Shown here piece after piece: positions 8,323-18,298 of a stretch of 64,000 nucleotides of DNA. The stretch comes from Microbispora sp. NBC_01189 (GTDB lineage: Bacteria; Actinomycetota; Actinomycetes; Streptosporangiales; Streptosporangiaceae): contig NZ_CP108581.1 of the NCBI RefSeq assembly GCF_036010665.1, forward strand, positions 4,755,501 through 4,819,500, read 5' to 3'. Numbering within the stretch: the first letter of the stretch is position 1; every line of letters starts with the position of its first letter. Both the position numbers and the translations under genes were made by a program. The notes beneath the pieces were generated by a model that worked only from the letters and a program-made list of their open reading frames with translations, was not told the DNA's origin and searched no databases.

Positions 8323-9313
8323 GAACCACCAGTTCCGTGGGGAGCACCGGATTGCCCTTGGGATTCTCCCCGTCCCCGAGTGTCATGAGAAGCAGTCGTG
8401 CGGCGAGCGTGGCCATTTCCTCGACGGGCTGCCGGACCGTGGTCAGAGTCGGCGACGTGTGCCGGGCCACCGGCGCGTCGTCGTACCCGATCACGGCCAC
8501 GTCGTCGGGCACCTTGCGTCCGGCGCGGCGCAGCGTCTGCATGGCCCCGGCCGCCATCACGTCCGACGCCGCGAAGACGGCGTCGAGGTGCGGCGCCCGT
8601 TGCAGCAGCCACTGCATGGCGTGCGCGCCCGACGCGTGGGTGAAGTCGCCGTACGCCACGGGCATGTCGAGCACCCCCGCGTCGCGCAGCGTCTGCCGGA
8701 AGCCCTCCAGCCGGTCGCGGGCGGCCGGCAGGGTCGGCGGCCCGGCGATCGTGGCGATGTGCTTGCGGTTGTTGAGCAGCAGGTGCTCGGCCGCCTGCCG
8801 TCCGCCGTCACGGTTGTCCATGTCGACGAATGGCAGGTCGATGCCGTCTGGCGGCCGCCCGGCACAGCGCACCGGGACGCCAGACGCCGCCAGCGTTACC
8901 GCGAGGGGATGCCGTGCTCGCGCTCCGATGAGGAGCACGCCGTCGACGGCGCCCGCGACCAGCGGTGGCGCGGCGATGGAGGCGGTCGCCGGGGTCGCGG
9001 TCATCATGACCATCGGCACCCCGTGCGTCGCCAGCACCTCCTCGCACGCGGACAGGAGCCTGGCATAGAACGGCTCGGTGAATAGGCGTGGACTGTGCTC
9101 GCAGACGACCGCGGCGATGATCTGCTCGGCCCGCCTGCCCGCCGCACCCCGAGGGGCGCGACGCCGGACATAGCCCAGACGCGACATCGCGTCATGGACC
9201 TGCCGACGGGTCGATGTGGTCACGCGTACCGAGCCGGTCAAGACCCGGGAAGCTGTTGCCGGGGAGACGCCGGCTGCGGCGGCTACCTCTGCGAGGGTGG
9301 GAAGATCGGCCAT
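8309..9313 (-). CDS. LacI-family transcriptional regulator (sugar-responsive)
   Basis: 334 residues when started at ATG 9313 (MADLPTLAEVAAAAGVSP), which has a strong RBS (GAGGAGA); the open frame upstream of this lacks LacI similarity. The N-terminal helix-turn-helix (TLAEVAAAAGVSPATASRVL) and hinge (LGYVRRRA) bind DNA. Residues about 60-334 form the periplasmic-binding-protein-like effector domain, ending LPTELVVRESA. A 20-bp perfect palindrome lies 30 bp upstream of the start, over the likely transcription start, so autorepression is likely. The nearest candidate targets are alpha-glucoside genes such as those at 1-4377, by analogy with MalR/AglR. The effector is not deducible. Confidence 0.92.
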   Translation of the reverse strand: MADLPTLAEVAAAAGVSPATASRVLTGSVRVTTSTRRQVHDAMSRLGYVRRRAPRGAAGRRAEQIIAAVVCEHSPRLFTEPFYARLLSACEEVLATHGVPMVMMTATPATASIAAPPLVAGAVDGVLLIGARARHPLAVTLAASGVPVRCAGRPPDGIDLPFVDMDNRDGGRQAAEHLLLNNRKHIATIAGPPTLPAARDRLEGFRQTLRDAGVLDMPVAYGDFTHASGAHAMQWLLQRAPHLDAVFAASDVMAAGAMQTLRRAGRKVPDDVAVIGYDDAPVARHTSPTLTTVRQPVEEMATLAARLLLMTLGDGENPKGNPVLPTELVVRESA

Positions 9314-9342
9314 CCGGTCTCCTCGGCCCGAAGGTTCACACG

Positions 9343-9362
9343 GCTTGGGAGCGCTCCCAAGC
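9343..9362. promoter_or_regulatory. Operator of the lacI-type gene: 20-bp perfect palindrome
   Basis: GCTTGGGAGCGCTCCCAAGC, a perfect inverted repeat centred on the CG step typical of LacI/PurR/CebR operators. It lies immediately downstream of the -10 box of the lacI-type promoter, where a bound repressor would block initiation. Confidence 0.85.
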
Positions 9363-9363
9363 G

Positions 9364-9390
9364 AAAGTATCACTGTTTCGCTCGTGTCAA
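9364..9390 (-). promoter_or_regulatory. Promoter of the lacI-type gene
   Basis: On the minus strand TTGACA (9390-9385) is followed after 15 nt by TACTTT (9369-9364), in an A/T-rich patch. The spacer is short, but both hexamers are near consensus and the operator abuts the -10. Confidence 0.55.
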
Positions 9391-9731
9391 CAGAGGTTTC
9401 CTCGGTGTGAAACCTTTCGTAGAGTTTCGCTCCTGTTTGACATAGTTGGAGGCTAGAGCACTGGGGTTGCTTGGGGTAGTAGAAGTTCGGTTTGACCCTA
9501 TATGTCCACCTTGTCCGTAAATTAGAGTAAATATGCCGTAAAGCGGGCGGCTCGGCGGATGGTGGGCGCCCGTTACGGCGTGGTGACGGTGGCGGTATGG
9601 CGGTAGGGTCCTCCGCCAGGAACCAGGGCCGGTGTGGCGCGGGGCCCGCGGCCCGACCCGAGCCGGAAGCCCACGCCCGGCCCCGGTGGCCGTCCCCGCC
9701 GTCCCCCAGCCCCGACCGGAAAGGCCCCCCA
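9391..9731. other. Intergenic region, AT-rich promoter-like, no gene seen
   Basis: 341 bp between the lacI-type promoter and the DUF305 gene. The part 9490-9545 is unusually A/T-rich (TTGACC near 9491, TATATG, TAAATTAGAGTAAATATG) and probably holds the promoter of the DUF305 gene. No RNA gene or ORF with protein-like character was found. Confidence 0.4.
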
Positions 9732-10400
9732 GTGACGACCGCCCCCCGCCGCCCGCTCCCTGTAAACCCCGGCCTGACAGGCACGCTGACCGCCGTGCTC
9801 GCGATGGCCCTGCTCGCCGGCTGCGGCGGGGCGGACGGCGCCGCCCCCTCTCCGGCCCCCGCCCCGGCCTCGGCCGCCGCCGCCGAGCCCTCGGAGGGCA
9901 CGACCGTCACCGCCACGCCGGCCGACCCCGGCGGTGCGGAGACGCCGGCCGATCACAACGCCGCCGACGTGGCGTTCGCCGGCAAGATCATCCCGCACCA
10001 CCTCCAGGCCGTCGACCTGGCCACGCTCGCCCAGACGCGGGCCGGTGACCCCTGGGTCAGGGACATGGCCTCCCGCATCCTGTCGGCCCGCGACACCGAC
10101 ATCCGCACGCTGAAGGGCTGGCTCGACATGTGGGGCGCCGAGCCGCTGCCGCGCGACCACAAGATGCCCGGCACGCAGACGCGGGCCGAGGTCGACGCGC
10201 TCGCCAAGCTGAGCGGCCCCGCCTTCGACAAACGGTTCACGACCCTGATGATCAAGCACGACGGCGGGGCGATCGCGATCGCGGGCGCCGAGCAGGAGAA
10301 GGGCGCCTTCGAGGGCGGGAAGGCGCTGGCCACTGCGATCTCCACGGCCCTGTCCGCCGAGGTCAAGGAGCTGAAGGAGTACCTCGCCAAGCTGAAGTGA
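9732..10400 (+). CDS. DUF305 lipoprotein
   Basis: 222 residues from GTG 9732 (VTTAPRRPLP), preceded by GGAAAGG. A signal with lipobox LLAGC (LAMALLAGCGG) makes it a lipoprotein on the outer face of the membrane. A Pro/Ala-rich linker leads to a DUF305 domain: DVAFAGKIIPHHLQAVDLA and FDKRFTTLMIKHDGGAIAIA, the two repeated HH/HD four-helix motifs of this family. DUF305 proteins are ferritin-like in fold and sometimes tied to copper handling; function here is not established. The second motif has His-Asp instead of His-His. A longer in-frame reading from 9597 lacks a signal-like start and is less likely. Confidence 0.8.
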   Translation: MTTAPRRPLPVNPGLTGTLTAVLAMALLAGCGGADGAAPSPAPAPASAAAAEPSEGTTVTATPADPGGAETPADHNAADVAFAGKIIPHHLQAVDLATLAQTRAGDPWVRDMASRILSARDTDIRTLKGWLDMWGAEPLPRDHKMPGTQTRAEVDALAKLSGPAFDKRFTTLMIKHDGGAIAIAGAEQEKGAFEGGKALATAISTALSAEVKELKEYLAKLK

Positions 10401-10428
10401 CCCCCGGCCGCCCGGCCGGGCCGCCGGC

Positions 10429-11073
10429 TCAGCGCTCGTACGTGTCGAGCCTGGGCGGCAGGGCGTTCCACGCGCAGAACGCCGACGACTCGTGCACCTC
10501 CCGGAGGAAGGCGACGCGCAGCCACTGCTCCTCCTCCCAGACCTTGACCTGGTAGCCGTCGTTCGGCGTGGCCGTGACGACCCGGCAGTCCCGTGAGGTG
10601 ACCGCGATCGTCGCCCGCCCGCCTTTCAGGGTGAACGTGTGCAGGGTCTCCTCCGCCGGGTCGCGGCGCGGCCGGGCGCTCAGCGGGGGCGGGGCCGATC
10701 CCGCCCCGTCGTCCGGACGGTCGGTGCGGGCCGTGGGAGAGGAGGGGGCCGCCGGCGACGTGGTGGCGGTCGCGTTCCGCCGCGCCGGGCGCGGTGCCGG
10801 TGACGGCGACCGTGACAAGGACGGGGACGCGGGCGGGGACTCCGGGCCGGGAGTGGGGGCCGCGTCCGGATCGGTCCCCGGATCGGCGGACGGGAGAGCC
10901 GCGTAGGCGGTGACCGGGGCGGCGACGGCCACCACCGGGGCGAGGGGGGCGTCGTCCAGGACCGCACTGCGCAGCACGTCGCGCACGCCGAGCCAGGACA
11001 CACCGACGGCCAGCGCGGTGGCCCCGCACCAGGCGATCATGTAACCGGTTGACCGTCTCATGTGGCCGCTCAC
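10429..11073 (-). CDS. Membrane-anchored Pro/Ser-rich protein of unknown function
   Basis: 214 residues, or 210 from the internal Met at 11061 (MRRSTGYM). A single N-terminal hydrophobic stretch (MIAWCGATALAVGVSWLGV) would anchor it or serve as a signal. Residues ~60-140 are low-complexity Pro/Ser/Ala/Arg. The C-terminal ~75 residues form a compact domain (TFTLKGGRATIAVTSRDCRVVTATPNDGYQVKVWEEEQWLRVAF) with two Cys that could pair outside the cell. I do not recognise the family, although similar short secreted domains occur in actinomycetes. It is convergent with the DUF305 gene, 28 bp between stops. Confidence 0.7.
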   Translation of the reverse strand: MSGHMRRSTGYMIAWCGATALAVGVSWLGVRDVLRSAVLDDAPLAPVVAVAAPVTAYAALPSADPGTDPDAAPTPGPESPPASPSLSRSPSPAPRPARRNATATTSPAAPSSPTARTDRPDDGAGSAPPPLSARPRRDPAEETLHTFTLKGGRATIAVTSRDCRVVTATPNDGYQVKVWEEEQWLRVAFLREVHESSAFCAWNALPPRLDTYER

Positions 11074-11219
11074 TCTATCTCGTGTCCGGATCTCCCGCCC
11101 TGACTGGTTTTCGGATGATCTATAAGGGCATAAGGGCGGGGCGAATCTCCCTTGATCCGTACTTTCCGGATCGCTCTTCGGCGGACGCGACAGGGGTGAA
11201 GAGTGTACGTTTCTGCCCC

Positions 11220-11903
11220 ATGGCGACCGTTCTGGTGGTGGAGGACGACGAGTTCGTCCGTTCCGCGATCATCCGCGATCTGACGGGGCGCAGCCACGCC
11301 GTCCGCAGCGCGGGCCGGGCGCTCGACGCGCTGCGGGAGATCGCCCACGTCGCCCCCGACGTGGTCATCCTCGACCTGGGGCTGCCCGACCTCGACGGCG
11401 CCGAGGCCCTGAAGATGCTCCGGGCGATCTCCGACGTGCCGGTCATCGTCGCCACCGCCCGTGACGACGAGGCCCAGATCGTCCGCCTGCTGCGCGACGG
11501 CGCGGACGACTACCTGGTCAAACCGTTCTCGGGCGACCACCTCAACGCGCGACTGGAGGCCGTGCTGAGACGGGCGAGGCCGGGGACACCGGCGTCGGTC
11601 GTCAAGGTCGGCGGCCTGGTCGTCGACGCCGACCGCAGGGAGGCGCGGCTCGACGGCGTGCCGCTCGACCTCACCCGCAGGGAGTTCGACCTGCTCGCCT
11701 ACCTCGCCGCCCGCCCCGACCGGGTGATCTCACGCAGGCAGTTGCTGGCCGAGGTCTGGCGGCAGTCGTACGGCGACGACCAGACCATCGACGTGCACCT
11801 GTCGTGGCTGCGGCGCAAGCTCGGCGAGAGCGCCTCGCGTCCCCGCTACCTGCACACCGTGCGGGGTGTGGGCGTACGTCTCAGCCCTCCCGCAGAGGCC
11901 TGA
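11220..11903 (+). CDS. OmpR/PhoB-family response regulator
   Basis: 227 residues from ATG 11220 (MATVLVVEDDEFVRS). The receiver domain covers residues 1-~115, with acidic pocket E8-D9-D10, phospho-acceptor D52 (VVILDLGLPDLDG) and the conserved Lys in DDYLVKPF. The winged-helix output domain is ~130-227 (LTRREFDLLAYLA; IDVHLSWLRRKLGE; YLHTVRGVGVRL). No clear RBS precedes this start, so translation could begin at an upstream GTG or be leaderless. The histidine kinase starts 31 bp downstream, making a two-component pair. Stimulus and targets are unknown. Confidence 0.93.
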   Translation: MATVLVVEDDEFVRSAIIRDLTGRSHAVRSAGRALDALREIAHVAPDVVILDLGLPDLDGAEALKMLRAISDVPVIVATARDDEAQIVRLLRDGADDYLVKPFSGDHLNARLEAVLRRARPGTPASVVKVGGLVVDADRREARLDGVPLDLTRREFDLLAYLAARPDRVISRRQLLAEVWRQSYGDDQTIDVHLSWLRRKLGESASRPRYLHTVRGVGVRLSPPAEA

Positions 11904-11934
11904 GAGTCCGGCGGCGGGAGCGGCGGGGAGCACG

Positions 11935-13275
11935 GTGCGACGGAGCCTGGCCCTGGTGGCGGTCGCCGTGACGGCGATGGTCGCGCTGGCGTTCCTCATC
12001 CCGCTGGCCGTGGGAGTCATGGAGATCGCGGAGAGCCGGGCCCTGGCGGACGCCGAGCGGCAGGCAGCCACGATCGTGCCTGCCCTGGTGCTCACCGACG
12101 ACGTGGCCGCGCTCGAACGCGCGCTGGCCAGCACGCCCGCGGGGGTCTCGCGCCTGGCCGTCCACCTGTCCGGCGGGCGGACCGTCGGCCGCTCCCGGGT
12201 CGGCCCCGCCGACGTGGCGAACGCCGCGGAACGGGCCAGGACGGTGCCGGTCGCCAACGGATACGTCCTGCTCAGGCCCGTCGCGCTGGGCGGCGGGCGG
12301 AGCGCCGTCATCGAGGCGTACGCGCCGGAGGCGGACGCCAAGAAGGGAGTCTCCACCTCGTGGGCCGTGCTGACCGGCGTCGCCGTCACCCTTGTGGTGG
12401 GGTCGGTGGTGGTGGCCGACCGGCTCGGGGCCCGGGTGGTCCGGGCCGCCCGGCGGCTCGGGCAGGCCGCCGCCGCGCTCGGCGCGGGCGACCTGTCGGT
12501 CCGCATCATCCCCGACGGCCCGCCCGAGCTGGTGGCCGCGGGGCGCGCCTTCAACGCGATGGCCGACCAGGTGGCGGTGCTGCTCGCGGCCGAGCGTGAG
12601 CTGGCCGCCGACCTGTCGCACCGGCTGCGCACCCCGCTCACCGCGCTGCGGCTCAACCTCGGCGGCAGCGGCCCGGAGGCCGAGCAGCAGCGCAGGCTCG
12701 CGATCGACCGGCTCGAACACGCGGTCGACGAGATCATCGAGGCGTCCCGGCGGCCTGCTCGCCGGGCCGTGCCGGCGGGCTGCGACGCCGCGCTCGTGCT
12801 GTGTGAACGGCTCGCGTTCTGGTCGGCGCTCGCCGAGGACCAGGGGCGGCCGTGGCAGCTCGTCGGCGCCGACGAGACCACCCCCGTGCCGGTCGCCGCC
12901 GCCGACCTCGGCGCGGTGGTCGACGCGCTGCTCGGCAACGTCTTCCGGCACACCCCGCAGGGCACCGCCTTCCGCGTCACCCTGCACCGGGGGAGCGGCA
13001 TCGTGGGCGTCCTGGTCGCGGACGCGGGCCCGGGCATCCCCGACCCCGCGAAGGCGCTGCGGCGGGGCAACAGCGGGGCGGGCTCCACCGGCCTGGGCCT
13101 CGACATCGCCCGCCGCCTCGCCGAGTCGACGGGCGGCGGGGTGCGCGTCGAGCACTCGGCGCTCGGCGGCACCGGCGTCAACCTGTGGCTGCGCACCGAC
13201 GGCCGCGCCGCCGCCCCCCGCCGCGGCCTGCTGCGCCGTGCCCGCGGGGGCGCGGCCGGCTCGCCGGTCCGATGA
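11935..13275 (+). CDS. Sensor histidine kinase, partner of the response regulator
   Basis: 446 residues from GTG 11935 with RBS GGGGAG. TM1 is about residues 6-30 and an extracytoplasmic sensor of ~110 residues follows. TM2 (WAVLTGVAVTLVVGSVVVA) leads into HAMP. The H-box is DLSHRLRTPLTALRLNL with the phospho-His. The C-terminal ATPase domain has LLGNVFRHTP (N box), DAGPGIPDP (G1) and STGLGLDIARRLAE (G2). The sensor region gives no ligand clue. The Arg-rich tail (RRGLLRRARGG) is unremarkable. It forms an operon with the regulator at 11220. Confidence 0.93.
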   Translation: MRRSLALVAVAVTAMVALAFLIPLAVGVMEIAESRALADAERQAATIVPALVLTDDVAALERALASTPAGVSRLAVHLSGGRTVGRSRVGPADVANAAERARTVPVANGYVLLRPVALGGGRSAVIEAYAPEADAKKGVSTSWAVLTGVAVTLVVGSVVVADRLGARVVRAARRLGQAAAALGAGDLSVRIIPDGPPELVAAGRAFNAMADQVAVLLAAERELAADLSHRLRTPLTALRLNLGGSGPEAEQQRRLAIDRLEHAVDEIIEASRRPARRAVPAGCDAALVLCERLAFWSALAEDQGRPWQLVGADETTPVPVAAADLGAVVDALLGNVFRHTPQGTAFRVTLHRGSGIVGVLVADAGPGIPDPAKALRRGNSGAGSTGLGLDIARRLAESTGGGVRVEHSALGGTGVNLWLRTDGRAAAPRRGLLRRARGGAAGSPVR

Positions 13276-13742
13276 CCGGCCCCGATGACCGGCCCGATGA
13301 CCCACCGGTTTCCGGTGTCCGTAACCCCGGCCTGGGGAAGGCACATCGGGAAGGACCGTTAATCAGCAGGTCGATCCAGGGCCGGTGAGGGCCGGTGGGG
13401 GCCGCCGCGACTGCGGTGGGTGACCGGCCGCAGGCGGACGACGAACAGGTGAGGTGTCCCAGATTCGGCGCGTAGGGCCAGCTCGCGGCGTAGATGCCCG
13501 GAACGGGCGGCGCTTTGCTCGTCGATGGCCGTTTCACCCCTTTGCCATACACGCAGTTAACGTGGCGCGACTGTCGGAGCCTTTTGCGGGCAGGAACGAT
13601 GTCTTGTGAACGACACTCAGCATCACGATCGGGTGAGCGGCCGTCCCGGACGGGACCGGACCGGGCACGATCGCGACCATAGAGCCGGTGGACTCCGGGG
13701 GCTTCCCGGCAGGACCGCCGAGCCGGACGGCGAGGAGGTCCA
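13276..13742. other. Intergenic region before glgX, no gene seen
   Basis: 467 bp. At 13271-13303 a ~12-bp unit (CGATGACCGGCC) is repeated nearly three times at the kinase stop. The rest holds no convincing ORF; the long minus-strand frame here is low-complexity shadow. A modestly A/T-rich part near 13535-13565 may carry the glgX-treYZ promoter, but no clear -35/-10 pair stands out. Confidence 0.35.
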
Positions 13743-15902
<2,160 letters not shown>

Positions 15903-16015
15903 CCAGCGGGGACGGCCGGTTAGAGTGCCGTTGGTGTGAGCCGCCGGGCAGGCGGGCAAGTAGGGTCACTGCCCGGCGGTTCTCCGCGCCGGGAACGTGT
16001 TCGAAGGGCGGTCCA

Positions 16016-18238
16016 GTGAGTTCTACCTACCGCGTGCAGCTGACGCCTGACTTCGTCTTCGCGCAGGCCGCCGGCCTCGTCGGATATCTCCGGGAGCTGG
16101 GGGCCGGCCACCTCTACCTGTCGCCGATCCTGCAGGCGTGCCGCGAGTCCTTGCACGGCTACGACGTGACCGACCACACCCGCGTACGCGAGGAGTTCGG
16201 CGGCGAGGAGGGCCTGCGGGCGCTGGCGGCCGAGGGCATGCCACTGGTGTCGGACATCGTGCCCAACCACATGACCGTGCCGGTGCCGGAGTCGGACAAC
16301 GCGCGGCTGTGGGCGGCGCTGCGGGACGGGCCCGGGTCGCCGGCCGCCCGGTGGTTCGACTTCCAGTGGCCGGTGACCCTGCCGCTGCTCGGCGACGACG
16401 CGGACGAGGCGCTCAGAGTCGACAGCGGTGTGGACGGCGGTGTGGACGGCGGTGTGCTGCGCTACCACGACCACGCGTTCCCGATCAGGCCCGGCACGGA
16501 GCACCTGCCGCTGCCGGAGCTGCTGGAGGCCCAGCACTACCGGCTGGCCCACTGGCGGGAGAGCCCCGGCTACCGGCGGTTCTTCGACGTGTCGTCGCTG
16601 ATGGGCCTGCGGGTGGAGGACCCCGAGGTCTTCCGGGAGACCCACGCCGTCACCTTCCGCCTCATCGAGGAGGGCGTGCTCCACGGGCTGCGCGTCGACC
16701 ACCCCGACGGACTTGCCGACCCCCGCGGCTATCTCCGGTGGCTGCGCCCGCACGTGCCGGGCCCGCTGTGGGTGGAGAAGATCCTGATCGACGGCGAGCG
16801 GCTGCCCGCCGACTGGCCGTGCGACGGGACCACCGGCTACGACGCGCTCAACATGGTCACCCGGCTGTTCGTGGACCCGGCGGGCCGCGACGCGCTGATC
16901 GAGACCTTCGGCCGCCACACCGGCGTGCGCGACGACTACGAGACCGTGCGCCACGACGCCAAGAAGCACGTCATCGACCTGTTCTTCCGCGGGGAGGTCG
17001 ACCGGCTGACCACCGACCTCGGCGACCCGGCGCTGCGCGAGGCCGTCGTGGAACTGCTGGCCGCGATGCCCGTCTACCGGGCGTACGTGAACCCGGGTGA
17101 GCGGCCGTCCGCCGACGCGGAGGCGATCGTCGCGGAGGCGGCCCGGCTCGCGGCCGGCCGCACCGACCCCGACGCCGTGGCCAAGGCCGCCGACCTCGTC
17201 CTGTACGGCCCGCCGGACGCGGTCACCCGCTTCCAGCAGACCTGCGGGCCCGTCATGGCCAAGGGCGTGGAGGACACCGCGCTCTACCGGTGGTATCCGC
17301 TGGCCTGCCTCAACGAGGTGGGCGGGGAGCCCGACCGGTTCGGGGTCTCGCCGGCCGAGTTCCACGAGTTCTGCGCCGGGCTGCCGCCGCGGACCATGAC
17401 CACGCTGTCCACCCACGACACGAAGCGGTCGGAGGATGTGCGGGCCCGTCTCGCGGTGCTCTCGGAGCTGCCCGAGGAGTGGACGATGGCGGTCGACTCG
17501 TGGTCGGCGGTCGTGTCGTTCGATCCCCGGCTCGACTACCTCGCCTGGCAGTCGCTGATGGCGGCCTGGCCGATCAGCCTGGACCGTTTCACCGACTATC
17601 TGCTCAAGGCGGCCAGGGAGGCCAAGACGGCCATCTCCTGGGTCGGCCCCGACCCGGCGTACGAGGAGGGGATCAGGGACTTCGCCCGGCGCGCGATCGA
17701 CGCCTGCGGTTACTCGGTCGCCTCGTTCACCGAGGTCGTCGACCGCTACGCCCGGGTCAACTCGCTCGGGCAGAAGGCCGTCCAGCTGCTGATGCCGGGC
17801 GTCCCGGACGTCTACCAGGGCACCGAGATCACCGACTTCTCGCTGGTGGACCCGGACAACCGGCGGCCGGTGGACTTCGAGCGCCGCCGCCGGCTGCTCG
17901 CCGAGCCCGACGACAGCTGGGACGGCGAGAAGATCCGGGTCACCGCCGCCGCGCTCGGCCTGCAAGGGCGGCTCGACCCCGAGGCGCCGTACGCGCCGAT
18001 CGAGGCGGGGGAGCACGCGGTCGTGTTCACCAGGGGCGTCCCCGGGCGGGGAACGGCCGCGGTCGTGGTCGCGACCCGGCTGCCGGCCGGGCTGGAGCGC
18101 CGGGGCGGCTGGGGAAGTGAGACGATCACGCTGCCGCCGGGACGCTGGCGCGACCTGCTCACGGGAGCGGAGCACGCTGGGGAGGTGCGGATGGCCGGCC
18201 TGCTGTCCGCCCATCCGGTGGCGCTGCTCGAAGCGTGA
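16016..18238 (+). CDS. treY: Maltooligosyltrehalose synthase TreY
   Basis: 740 residues from GTG 16016 (VSSTYRVQLTPDFVFAQAA), RBS AAGGGCGG. A GH13_26 enzyme that converts the reducing-end alpha-1,4 bond of maltodextrins into the alpha,alpha-1,1 bond of maltooligosyltrehalose. Diagnostic features are the N-terminal STYR(V/L)QL, HLYLSPIL, IVPNHM, LRVDHPDGLADP with the nucleophile Asp, WVEKIL with Glu, LSTHDTKRSEDVRARL with the third Asp, and the late VPDVYQGTE. Around codons 138-147 a short in-frame DNA repeat (about GGTGTGGAC-GGC twice, 16427-16454) lies in a surface insert. It is immediately followed by treZ. Confidence 0.95.
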   Translation: MSSTYRVQLTPDFVFAQAAGLVGYLRELGAGHLYLSPILQACRESLHGYDVTDHTRVREEFGGEEGLRALAAEGMPLVSDIVPNHMTVPVPESDNARLWAALRDGPGSPAARWFDFQWPVTLPLLGDDADEALRVDSGVDGGVDGGVLRYHDHAFPIRPGTEHLPLPELLEAQHYRLAHWRESPGYRRFFDVSSLMGLRVEDPEVFRETHAVTFRLIEEGVLHGLRVDHPDGLADPRGYLRWLRPHVPGPLWVEKILIDGERLPADWPCDGTTGYDALNMVTRLFVDPAGRDALIETFGRHTGVRDDYETVRHDAKKHVIDLFFRGEVDRLTTDLGDPALREAVVELLAAMPVYRAYVNPGERPSADAEAIVAEAARLAAGRTDPDAVAKAADLVLYGPPDAVTRFQQTCGPVMAKGVEDTALYRWYPLACLNEVGGEPDRFGVSPAEFHEFCAGLPPRTMTTLSTHDTKRSEDVRARLAVLSELPEEWTMAVDSWSAVVSFDPRLDYLAWQSLMAAWPISLDRFTDYLLKAAREAKTAISWVGPDPAYEEGIRDFARRAIDACGYSVASFTEVVDRYARVNSLGQKAVQLLMPGVPDVYQGTEITDFSLVDPDNRRPVDFERRRRLLAEPDDSWDGEKIRVTAAALGLQGRLDPEAPYAPIEAGEHAVVFTRGVPGRGTAAVVVATRLPAGLERRGGWGSETITLPPGRWRDLLTGAEHAGEVRMAGLLSAHPVALLEA

Positions 18239-18252
18239 TCAGCAGGGCTTTC

Positions 18253-18292
18253 GGTAGGGGCTTGGCCGGTAGGGGCTTGGCCGGTAAGGGGA
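18253..18292 (+). repeat. Short tandem repeat between treY and treZ
   Basis: The unit GGTAGGGGCTTGGCC occurs at 18253-18267 and 18268-18282 and begins a third time (GGTAAGGGG) at 18283. It occupies most of the 60-bp spacer and ends 7 bp before the treZ start; the AAGGGGACGAGG stretch supplies the RBS. Confidence 0.85.
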
Positions 18293-18298
18293 CGAGGC

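Noticed and set aside
9314-9916. Upstream extension of the LacI-type reading frame
   Set aside because: Runs through the promoter and operator, shows no LacI similarity, and MADLPTLAEV at 9313 has a clear RBS.
13178-13552. Minus-strand ORF of 124 codons between the kinase and glgX
   Set aside because: Low-complexity Arg/Pro/Gly composition, overlaps the histidine kinase end, no RBS and no recognisable domain.
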